A stretch of DNA of 37,581 nucleotides, taken from the NCBI GenBank assembly GCA_013214695.1, contig JABSRX010000082.1:1-37581 (forward strand), in the 5' to 3' direction. This document shows positions 31,545 to 37,581 of this stretch, in pieces (the first letter of the stretch is position 1; the number at the start of each line of letters is the position of its first letter). The stretch is from Rhizobiaceae bacterium. Its GTDB lineage: Bacteria; Pseudomonadota; Alphaproteobacteria; Rhizobiales; Rhizobiaceae. The notes below the pieces were generated by a model. It made no database searches. It was not told where the DNA came from and saw only the letters and a program-made list of their open reading frames with translations. The translations under genes were made by a program, and so were the position numbers.

Positions 31545-32450
31545 ATGTCAAAGACGCCGACACTGCCAGATTATCTGCTGTTGCTTCTTCTGGGAGCGAT
31601 ACTGGGGTCGAACTTCATGATGACCAAGATTTCAGTGCAGACCCTGCCACCGATGTTTGTGGTCTCATTTCGGCTGGCAGTGGCTGCCGTGATCCTCTAC
31701 GTGCTGATGAAAGCCGCCGGACTGAGCTTGCCCAAAGGCAAGATATGGTGGCCCTTGATCGGGGCAGGGGTGTTTGGTTTGACCCTGCCTTTCACCCTGC
31801 TGGCCTGGGCGCAGCAACGGGTGGATGCCGGCCTTGCCGCCATTTTGATGGCGATCATGCCGTTGTTCACGCTGCTGTTGGCCCAGATCTTCACCAAGGA
31901 TGAAAAGCCCAACCGATATGCCTTTGGGGGCTTTGCGATTGCGCTGGTGGGGATCGTGGTGCTGTTCGGTGCTGACAAACTGGCAAGTCTGGCCGATCAG
32001 AGCATCCGACAATATGCGGTTATCGGCGCGGCCCTTTGCTATGGGCTAAACGCCATTATCACCAAGCAGTTGACCGGCATGGATTGGCAACAATCATCGG
32101 CAGCGTTTTTGATCATCGCATTCGTGTTCTCGCTTCCGCTGCTGCTGCTCTCCGATCTCTCTTCGCTGGTTGCGCCCGCACATGTTTGGGCGGCCACGAT
32201 CTATACCGGGATCGTGCCGACGGCGATTGGCAGCATCATCATCATCATGATCGTGCGAAAGACCAGTGCCAGCTTTCTGTCGCAGATCAATTTTCTGGTA
32301 CCCGTATTTGGCGTTGCATTTGCCATCATCTTCCTTGATGAAGCTTTGCCGAACAATGGTGCGGTTGCCCTACTTGTCATCCTGGCGGGCGTTGCCTTGG
32401 CACGCCGTCGACTGAAACGTGAATTTATCTCTATAAACAAAGGTGTTTGA
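31545..32450 (+). CDS. EamA/DMT-family transporter
   Basis: A 301-residue inner-membrane protein with ten hydrophobic segments in two EamA repeats, the drug/metabolite transporter plan. The first repeat has LLLLLGAILGSNFMMTKISVQTLPPMFVVSFRLAVAA and the second YAVIGAALCYGLNAIITKQL. Members often export amino acids or other metabolites. Its place between ilvB and ilvH suggests export of a branched-chain product or overflow intermediate, but that is inference. It starts 38 nt after ilvB and ends 4 nt before the ilvH ATG, so it is probably in the same operon. The Lys/Arg-rich C-terminus is cytoplasmic. Confidence 0.88.
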   Translation: MSKTPTLPDYLLLLLLGAILGSNFMMTKISVQTLPPMFVVSFRLAVAAVILYVLMKAAGLSLPKGKIWWPLIGAGVFGLTLPFTLLAWAQQRVDAGLAAILMAIMPLFTLLLAQIFTKDEKPNRYAFGGFAIALVGIVVLFGADKLASLADQSIRQYAVIGAALCYGLNAIITKQLTGMDWQQSSAAFLIIAFVFSLPLLLLSDLSSLVAPAHVWAATIYTGIVPTAIGSIIIIMIVRKTSASFLSQINFLVPVFGVAFAIIFLDEALPNNGAVALLVILAGVALARRRLKREFISINKGV

Positions 32451-32454
32451 ACCC

Positions 32455-33048
32455 ATGAAGCCTGTTGTTGAACACAAAGACGGGGCAGTAACCCCTCCGG
32501 CATCTGCCTATTTCATTGCTGAAAACCGCGAAATGATCGTTCAGCACACATTGTCGGTTCTGGTCGACAATGAATCGGGTGTGTTGGCACGTGTGATCGG
32601 GCTGTTTTCCGGGCGCGGCTACAATATTGAAAGCCTGACGGTTTCCGAAACCGAACACGACCGCCATCTTTCCCGCATCACCATCATTTCCAAGGGCACA
32701 CCGAAAGTGCTGGAGCAAATCAAGCGCCAGTTGGAACGCATGGTGCCGGTTCATCGCGTGGTGGATCTGACCTTGCGTGCGCATCGCCTGGGCCATGAGA
32801 AGCCCTTGGAACGCGAATTGGCGCTGGTGAAGGTCGCTGGTACCGGAGAGCACCGAGTTGAAGCGCTTCGCTTGGCGGAAGCCTTCGGTGCCCAGGTCGC
32901 AGATGCAAATGTCGGGCATTTCGTTTTCGAAATCACCGGACGCCAGCAAAAGATTGAGCAATTCATCTCGATCATGACTCCGCTTGGTCTGGTCGAAGTT
33001 TGTCGAACCGGTATTGCCGCGATGAACCGCGGTTCGGAAGGTATGTAG
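32455..33048 (+). CDS. ilvH: Acetolactate synthase small (regulatory) subunit
   Basis: A 197-residue regulatory subunit that activates the large subunit and mediates valine feedback inhibition. The ACT domain begins HTLSVLVDNESGVLARVIGLFSGRGYNIESLTVSETE. The C-terminal domain reads ERELALVKVAGTGEHRVEALRLAEAFGAQVAD and ends VEVCRTGIAAMNRG. ATG 32455 is preferred, with AAAGG upstream. GTG 32443 would overlap the EamA end by 8 nt and add four residues. The ~25 residues before the ACT domain are longer than in enterobacterial IlvH, which is common in this group. Confidence 0.94.
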   Translation: MKPVVEHKDGAVTPPASAYFIAENREMIVQHTLSVLVDNESGVLARVIGLFSGRGYNIESLTVSETEHDRHLSRITIISKGTPKVLEQIKRQLERMVPVHRVVDLTLRAHRLGHEKPLERELALVKVAGTGEHRVEALRLAEAFGAQVADANVGHFVFEITGRQQKIEQFISIMTPLGLVEVCRTGIAAMNRGSEGM

Positions 33049-33099
33049 GCGACAATAGATTCTTCAACAGTGACTCTTGCATTGGGCAGTAAAAGTCAT

Positions 33100-33120
33100 T
33101 AGGTAAGGTATCCTTACCTA
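33100..33120. promoter_or_regulatory. Perfect 9+9 palindrome ahead of lysE
   Basis: TAGGTAAGG (33100-33108) and CCTTACCTA (33112-33120) are exact reverse complements around TAT. It ends 16 nt before the lysE ATG and lies 51 nt after ilvH. It could be an operator for a dimeric regulator of lysE, or an RNA hairpin: TTT follows on the plus strand, so a weak ilvH terminator is possible. Confidence 0.55.
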
Positions 33121-33136
33121 TTTGGTGGTTATGCTC

Positions 33137-33733
33137 ATGTCTTTGACGACATTTCTGGCTCTTCTGGTCTTCTCCTTTGTTTCGTCGATCACGCCGGGAC
33201 CGAACAACATCATGCTGTTCGCTTCCGGAGTGAATTTCGGCATGTGGCGCACCATGCCCCATGCGTTGGGCATTTCGTTTGGATTTGGCGTCTTGCTCGC
33301 TGCGGTTGGCGCTGGGGTCGGGGTGATCCTGGCAACCGTTCCGATCCTGTTTCTCGCCATCAAGGTGGCGGGTGGCCTCTACATGCTGTTCCTGGCTTGG
33401 AAAATAGCCAATTCCGGTAAGGTGGAGGCCAAGCAAGTGACCGCCAAGCCGATGACCTTTTTGCAAGCGGCCTTGTTCCAGTGGGTCAATCCGAAGGCCT
33501 GGGTGATGGCGACCGTTGCCATGTCGGCTTACACGCATGAGGGCAATTACGCTCTCAATGTCGGCATCGTTGTGTTTTCGTTTGTTGTATTGAACTTCCC
33601 ATCGGTGACGGTTTGGGCTGGCTTTGGCACCGTGATGCGCAACTTTCTGGAAGATCCGGTGAAGTTGAAGATTTTCAACTATGTCATGGCCATCGCGCTG
33701 GTGCTGTCGCTGTGGCCCATGCTGGTCACCTAA
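33137..33733 (+). CDS. LysE-family amino acid exporter
   Basis: A 198-residue membrane protein with about six hydrophobic helices and the family signature SSITPGPNNIMLFASGVNFG near residues 16-35. QWVNPKAWVMA is the second conserved segment. LysE/RhtB-type proteins export amino acids from the cytoplasm. The substrate is not known; the nearby ilv genes suggest a branched-chain or related amino acid. ATG 33137 gives the usual MSLTTFLALLVF opening, with GGTGG 8 nt upstream. ATG 33131 would add two residues. It is followed by a terminator at 33780. Confidence 0.9.
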   Translation: MSLTTFLALLVFSFVSSITPGPNNIMLFASGVNFGMWRTMPHALGISFGFGVLLAAVGAGVGVILATVPILFLAIKVAGGLYMLFLAWKIANSGKVEAKQVTAKPMTFLQAALFQWVNPKAWVMATVAMSAYTHEGNYALNVGIVVFSFVVLNFPSVTVWAGFGTVMRNFLEDPVKLKIFNYVMAIALVLSLWPMLVT

Positions 33734-33779
33734 TCACTTCAAATTCAAACTGTGTGATTGCGCACATCGGGCCGCCCTA

Positions 33780-33811
33780 ATCTCCGTTAAGTATTTCTTA
33801 TCGGGGATTTT
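33780..33811 (+). terminator. Rho-independent terminator after lysE
   Basis: ATCTCCGTTAAG (33780-33791) and CTTATCGGGGAT (33797-33808) pair over 12 positions with one mismatch and one G-U pair, with loop TATTT. A T-run (33808-33811) follows. It lies 46 nt after the lysE stop codon. Confidence 0.65.
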
Positions 33812-33849
33812 GACGTTGGATGAAAATCAAATAGCAAATGCCTGATGCG

Positions 33850-33918
33850 ACAGGGAGAGTCGACGATCGCCCCTGTGCGGCCTTCCTGACCCGCCTCTTT
33901 CCAGCGAAAGGGGCGGGT
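33850..33918 (+). other. Two consecutive stem-loops upstream of moxR
   Basis: ACAGGG (33850-33855) pairs with CCCTGT (33871-33876). Then ACCCGCC (33889-33895) plus CTTTC (33897-33901) pairs with GAAAG (33906-33910) plus GGCGGGT (33912-33918), with a G-U between and loop CAGC. This 13-bp stem has no T-run on either strand. A TTGACG box (33810) lies upstream. The 292-nt stretch 33734-34025 otherwise holds only the lysE terminator. It may be a structured operon leader or a small RNA; I do not recognise a known riboswitch. Confidence 0.45.
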
Positions 33919-34025
33919 AAACCGCTTTGTGCTCACCGATATGTAATAGCGACACTTGCTCCCCTTTTACCCAGTGGCTTTGGGGTGTAGGTTCCTGCCA
34001 ATATTTCATGACATCGCGAGCCTCG

Positions 34026-34973
34026 ATGACCCAAAAGCTGCCCACCTCCATCGATGAAACTCTCAACCTTCTGGCCCAGTCGAGCTATGTTGCCGACCGG
34101 TCGCTGGCGACGGTGCTGTATCTATCCTTGAAAATGCAACGCCCGCTGTTTCTCGAGGGCGAAGCGGGCGTTGGTAAAACCGAAATTGCCAAGGTGCTCG
34201 CTGAAGGGTTGGATCGGCCGCTCATTCGTTTGCAGTGCTACGAGGGGCTCGATATTTCCTCGGCCGTCTATGAGTGGAATTATGCCGCCCAGATGGTCGA
34301 CATCCGGATGCGCGAAGCCTCCGGTGATACCAACCGCGACGCCATGGAAGACGGGGTCTTTTCCGAGCGTTTCTTGATCCGACGCCCGATTATGCAGGCC
34401 TTGCAGCAGGTGGACGGGCGGGCGCCTGTTCTGCTGATCGACGAACTGGACCGTACCGATGAGGCATTCGAGGCCTTTCTGCTGGAAATTCTGTCGGACT
34501 TTCAGGTCACAATTCCGGAGCTGGGCACGATCAAAGCTGCCGAGCCACCGATTGTCATCATCACGACAAACCGGACCCGCGAAATTCACGATGCTCTGAA
34601 GCGACGCTGTTTGTATCATTGGGTGGATTACCCGGATGCGGAACGCGAGCTTGAAATCGTCAAGTTGAAGGTGCCAGGTGCCGATGCGCAACTGTCGCGT
34701 GAGATTGTCGAATATGTGCAGAAGCTGCGCACCATGGAACTGTTCAAGAACCCGGGAATCGCGGAAACCCTGGATTGGGCAACCGCGCTGATTGAATTGG
34801 ACAAGGTGGCTCTGGATCCGCAGACCGTCTCGGATACGCTTGGCGTGATCCTGAAATATCAGGATGACATCGCCGCCATTCAAAGCAGCAAGGGCGCGGA
34901 GATATTGAAGGAAATCAAGTCTGAAGCGCGGTCTCAGGGCGCGGTTGCTGGTGCTGCGGCACCCGGAGTTTGA
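34026..34973 (+). CDS. MoxR-family AAA+ ATPase (CoxD-like)
   Basis: A 315-residue MoxR AAA+ ATPase. Walker A is GEAGVGKTE (Lys51 with this start), Walker B VLLIDELDRTDEAFEAFLLEIL, sensor 1 IITTNRTREIHDALKRRC. In carbon-monoxide dehydrogenase clusters the relative CoxD works with the VWA protein CoxE to insert the copper-sulfur part of the active site. The pairing here with a VWA protein and XdhC proteins fits a maturation chaperone for a molybdenum hydroxylase. The start is uncertain: ATG 34026 gives the usual opening (MTQKLPTSIDETLNLLAQ) and ATG 34008 is six codons upstream. Neither has a strong ribosome site. Confidence 0.9.
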   Translation: MTQKLPTSIDETLNLLAQSSYVADRSLATVLYLSLKMQRPLFLEGEAGVGKTEIAKVLAEGLDRPLIRLQCYEGLDISSAVYEWNYAAQMVDIRMREASGDTNRDAMEDGVFSERFLIRRPIMQALQQVDGRAPVLLIDELDRTDEAFEAFLLEILSDFQVTIPELGTIKAAEPPIVIITTNRTREIHDALKRRCLYHWVDYPDAERELEIVKLKVPGADAQLSREIVEYVQKLRTMELFKNPGIAETLDWATALIELDKVALDPQTVSDTLGVILKYQDDIAAIQSSKGAEILKEIKSEARSQGAVAGAAAPGV

Positions 34974-34974
34974 T

Positions 34975-36186
34975 TTGAACGCGTCCAGCGAACCCATGGA
35001 TGAGGGCAAGCTCTCTCAGAACATTCTCTATTTTGCGCGTGCCCTGCGTGATGCGGGCCTTCGTGTCGGTCCAGCTTCGGTGGTCGATGCTGTCAGGGCG
35101 GTGAAAGCTGCCGGCATTGGCAGCCGCGATGACCTCTATTGGACATTGCACTGCGTATTCGTCAGCCGCAAAGAGGACCATCCGGTTTTTGATGAGGCTT
35201 TCAAACTGTTCTGGCGTTCCCGTGACCTGATGGAGAAGATCATTGAAATGTTCTCTCCCGTGGCCAATCCGGACAAACCGCCTGAGAAACAAAAGGCCGG
35301 TCAGTCGCGGGCCGCTGAGGCGCTGTTTCAGCAAGAGGACAAGCCACGCCAGGATCGCATGGAGATCGAAGTCGATGCGACCCTGTCGATGAGCGCCAAT
35401 GAGGTTTTGCGCAAGAAGGACTTCGCTCAGATGAGCAGCGAGGAATTCGCCGCAGCACGCCAGGCGATCGAAAAGCTGCGCCTGCCGGTTGATCAGGTGC
35501 GAACACGGCGCTTCAAACCGGCCAATCGCGGCGAACGGTTCGATGCCCGGGCGGTGCTGCGCAAGTCGATGGCCACCGGTGGCGACTTGATGCTGCCGAG
35601 GTTCCGCGAACCGCGTATGGTGCAGCCCCCCTTGGTGGTGCTTGCAGACATTTCCGGTTCGATGAGCCAGTACAGCCGCATTTTCCTGCACTTTCTCCAC
35701 GCGCTGACCGACAAGCGCAAACGGGTTCACACCTTCCTATTCGGTACCCGACTGACCAATATTACCCGCGCCTTGAGGGCGAAAGACCCTGATGAGGCGC
35801 TGGACGATGTGTCTGACCAGGTGGTGGACTGGGAAGGAGGAACCCGCATTGGAGAAACATTGTCCGAGTTCAACCGTGTCTGGGGCCGCCGCGTTCTGGG
35901 GCAGGGGGCGGTGGTTCTATTGATCACCGATGGTTTGGAACGGGCCCGCGATGATGCAGATTTGGAACGGTTGGATAAAGAGATCGAACGGCTGCATAAA
36001 TCCTGTCGCCGGTTGATTTGGCTTAATCCGCTACTTCGCTTTGAGGGATTTGAGCCGCGCGCTGCAGGCGTGCGCATCATGTTGCCCCATGTTGATGAGT
36101 TTAGAACCGTGCACTCTCTCGATTCTCTGGCGGATCTGTGCGCGGCCCTTGGTTCTTCGCAGTCGTCGCCGCCGCTGCGGCGTTGA
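34975..36186 (+). CDS. VWA-domain protein, CoxE-like
   Basis: A 403-residue protein with a C-terminal von Willebrand A domain. The metal-ion site (MIDAS) DISGS is at residues 225-229, preceded by VVLA, and LLITDGLERA is the later part of the fold. The N-terminal half (FARALRDAGLRVGPASVVDAVRAV...YWTLHCVFVSRKEDHPVFDEAFKLFW) matches the CoxE family. It is the expected partner of the MoxR ATPase. TTG 34975 is preferred: GGAG lies 6 nt upstream and it starts 1 nt after the moxR stop. ATG 34996 is possible. XdhC genes follow after 33 nt. Confidence 0.9.
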   Translation: MNASSEPMDEGKLSQNILYFARALRDAGLRVGPASVVDAVRAVKAAGIGSRDDLYWTLHCVFVSRKEDHPVFDEAFKLFWRSRDLMEKIIEMFSPVANPDKPPEKQKAGQSRAAEALFQQEDKPRQDRMEIEVDATLSMSANEVLRKKDFAQMSSEEFAAARQAIEKLRLPVDQVRTRRFKPANRGERFDARAVLRKSMATGGDLMLPRFREPRMVQPPLVVLADISGSMSQYSRIFLHFLHALTDKRKRVHTFLFGTRLTNITRALRAKDPDEALDDVSDQVVDWEGGTRIGETLSEFNRVWGRRVLGQGAVVLLITDGLERARDDADLERLDKEIERLHKSCRRLIWLNPLLRFEGFEPRAAGVRIMLPHVDEFRTVHSLDSLADLCAALGSSQSSPPLRR

Positions 36187-36219
36187 ACGCGAGCAGATTT
36201 GCTCTAAATTGGATCTGTG

Positions 36220-36555
36220 ATGGAAAATCAAAACGATACATTGGCGATTGCGGAGCGCTGGAAGGGTGAAGGCCGTGAGCTCGCCCTGGCCACGGTGATT
36301 GAAACCTGGGGTTCTGCACCGCGACCAGTGGGTAGTCACTTGGTTATTGATTCTGAAGGAAATTTCGAAGGCTCGGTTTCCGGCGGCTGTGTTGAAGGCG
36401 CTGTGGTTTTCGAAGCCGTCGAGGCTATTGAAACCGGCAAGGCGAAGGTTTTGGAATTTGGCGTTGCTGACGAAACGGCCTGGGAAGTGGGCTTGTCCTG
36501 CGGTGGCAAAATTCGTGTTTATGTTGAGCCTGTAACAGGTTCGGCTGCCGGTTAG
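36220..36555 (+). CDS. XdhC-family protein, N-terminal-domain form
   Basis: A 111-residue protein consisting of the XdhC/CoxI N-terminal domain alone. Conserved points are ATVIETWGSAPRPVGSHLVI, SGGCVEGAVVFEA and LSCGGKIRVYVEP with its cysteine. XdhC proteins bind the molybdenum cofactor and help sulfurate and insert it into xanthine dehydrogenase-type enzymes. The Rossmann half is encoded separately by the next gene, 14 nt downstream. ATG 36220 is chosen over GTG 36217, one codon upstream. Confidence 0.88.
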   Translation: MENQNDTLAIAERWKGEGRELALATVIETWGSAPRPVGSHLVIDSEGNFEGSVSGGCVEGAVVFEAVEAIETGKAKVLEFGVADETAWEVGLSCGGKIRVYVEPVTGSAAG

Positions 36556-36569
36556 GCGGGGCTACAGCT

Positions 36570-37256
36570 ATGGAAACGAGTCTGCTTGAACGCATCAACG
36601 AGGCCCGTCAGTCGCGACAAGCCGTGGCGGTTATCACCGACATTGCGACGGGCCACCAGCAATTGGTGACGCCGCAGACGGTGCTCGAAGGTGAGCTGGC
36701 GACGGAGGTGGGCAAACGGTTCAGATCGGCCAAATCCGGCGTCGTGACGGTGAACGACAAAGAAACCTTCATTCAGGTTCACGTTCCGTCGCCCCGTCTG
36801 TTGATCATCGGCGCAGTGCACATTTCGCAGGCGCTGGTGCCCATGGCGCAATCCTGTGAATTTGACATTACCGTCATCGATCCGCGGACAGCCTTCGCCT
36901 CTGAAGAGCGCTTTCCCGGTGTAGATTTGTTGGCCGAATGGCCACAGGAAGTGCTGGAAGAGCGCCCACTGGATGCGTTTACCGCCTTGGTCGCGGTGAC
37001 CCATGACCCGAAGATCGACGACATTCCGCTGCAACAGGCTCTGGCTGCCAACTGTTTCTATATCGGTGCTCTCGGCAGCCGCAAAACGCATGGCAAGCGG
37101 CTCGATCGCTTCGCGCAGGCTGGCATTTCGAGCGCCGACATGGAGCGCATTCACGCCCCCATCGGTCTCGATATCGGCGCTTCCAGCCCGGCAGAGATTG
37201 CCGTATCGGTAATGGCTGAGATCATCGCGACCCTGCGCAAGGGAGACGCCGCTTGA
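36570..37256 (+). CDS. XdhC-family protein, Rossmann-domain form
   Basis: A 228-residue protein with the XdhC Rossmann-like C-terminal domain: VPSPRLLIIGAVHISQALVPMAQSCEFDITVIDPRTAF, then LVAVTHDPKIDDIPLQQAL and FYIGALGSRKTHGKRLDR. The end APIGLDIGASSPAEIAVSVMAEIIA is a family hallmark. With the preceding small gene it makes up a complete XdhC in two polypeptides, which would handle molybdenum cofactor for a hydroxylase. The stop overlaps the next start by 3 nt (TTGA). Confidence 0.9.
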   Translation: METSLLERINEARQSRQAVAVITDIATGHQQLVTPQTVLEGELATEVGKRFRSAKSGVVTVNDKETFIQVHVPSPRLLIIGAVHISQALVPMAQSCEFDITVIDPRTAFASEERFPGVDLLAEWPQEVLEERPLDAFTALVAVTHDPKIDDIPLQQALAANCFYIGALGSRKTHGKRLDRFAQAGISSADMERIHAPIGLDIGASSPAEIAVSVMAEIIATLRKGDAA

Positions 37257-37581
37257 CTTTCGGTGAGGTTGCTCTGGAAGAGGCGGAAGGGGGGCTGGTG
37301 GCTCATGCCTTGGTTCTGTCGGACCGGCGTCTGAAGAAAGGCCACGTTCTTTCCCGACAGGATCTGGAGGCACTGGAGGCGGAAGGCATTCAAAGCCTGA
37401 CGATTGCCCGCCTCGAGAAGGGCGACGTTGAAGAAAACGCGGCAGCAACAAAGCTCGCCGCTGGAATGTGCAGCGCGCAGATCAGCGCGGCCGATGTGTT
37501 TACTGGAAGGGTTAATCTCTACGCCCAAACCACCGGGATTTTCCACGCCGACAAGCATCTGGTTGATCAGTTCAATCGAAT
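37253..37581 (+). CDS. Molybdopterin-binding protein, N-terminal part (cut by window end)
   Basis: Only the first 109 residues are in the window. They read TFGEVALEEAEGGLVAHAL, KKGHVLSRQDLEALEAEGI, LTIARLEKGDVEENAAATKLA and DVFTGRVNLYAQTTGIF, like the start of fusion proteins that join a molybdopterin-binding domain to a MobA-like nucleotidyltransferase in alphaproteobacteria. The expected C-terminal transferase lies beyond the edge. The TTG start overlaps the XdhC stop, indicating coupling. Its place completes a molybdenum-cofactor delivery operon. Confidence 0.8.
   Translation, partial: MTFGEVALEEAEGGLVAHALVLSDRRLKKGHVLSRQDLEALEAEGIQSLTIARLEKGDVEENAAATKLAAGMCSAQISAADVFTGRVNLYAQTTGIFHADKHLVDQFNR

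Noticed and set aside
36220-37256. XdhC split into two frames as a possible frameshift
   Set aside because: The two halves are separate complete domains with a normal stop, a 14-nt spacer and a proper new start; this two-gene form is, to my knowledge, common in the group.
1-37581. CRISPR arrays, insertion sequences, prophage genes
   Set aside because: No regularly spaced repeats, transposase motifs or phage structural genes were seen on either strand.

Overview
The window looks like a core-chromosome segment of an alphaproteobacterium, most likely Hyphomicrobiales (Rhizobiales). Evidence: a circularly permuted two-piece tmRNA whose tag ends YAEARLAA, an alphaproteobacterial SspB, the order hflK-hflC-DUF2065-Do protease followed by serB/miaA and ilvB/ilvH, a CoxD/CoxE/XdhC maturation cluster, and a complex I NDUFA9-like protein. 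Genes are tightly packed and uniform in codon use. I see no insertion sequence, prophage, CRISPR array or rRNA. The order is recalled as familiar for the group; I could not search it.

Layout. 1-1441: tRNA-Leu(CAG) on the minus strand with a good promoter, then an NDUFA9-like protein. 1583-5398: an L,D-transpeptidase with a strong terminator, then a DEAD-box helicase with a basic tail. 5406-9880 (minus): UvrD/PcrA helicase, PPK2, DUF465 protein and a CNHC thioredoxin-like protein. 10067-13508: an MFS transporter convergent with a CLC-CBS protein, and a hotdog thioesterase. 13614-18882: a GlcD/LDHD-type FAD oxidase and a large AsmA protein. 18884-20554 (minus): DUF2853, two-piece tmRNA (ssrA), sspB and a ribbon-helix-helix gene. 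20760-26149: thyA-folA, then hflK-hflC-DUF2065 and degP. 26174-28561: GNAT and serB (minus), divergent miaA. 28704-33733: diguanylate cyclase, then ilvB with a leader-peptide attenuator, a DMT exporter, ilvH and a LysE exporter. 34026 to the end: MoxR ATPase, CoxE-like VWA protein, two half-size XdhC proteins and the start of a molybdopterin-binding protein.

How the genes work together. ssrA and sspB are consecutive on one strand: the RNA that tags stalled proteins, then the adaptor that delivers tagged proteins to ClpXP. hflKC and degP form a membrane and periplasmic quality-control block behind a near-consensus promoter. ilvB is preceded by a 16-codon Ile/Leu/Val-rich leader ORF, a long hairpin and a UUCG terminator, which is the arrangement of ribosome-mediated attenuation; two putative amino-acid exporters are interleaved with ilvB/ilvH. 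The right end is a maturation operon for a molybdenum hydroxylase whose structural genes are not in the window.

The points most worth a second look are the ssrA-sspB tandem, the ilvB attenuator, the perfect palindrome ahead of lysE, the structured leader ahead of moxR, the CLC protein lacking the internal proton glutamate, and several short hairpins built across stop codons. I did not find a clearly novel multi-gene system.
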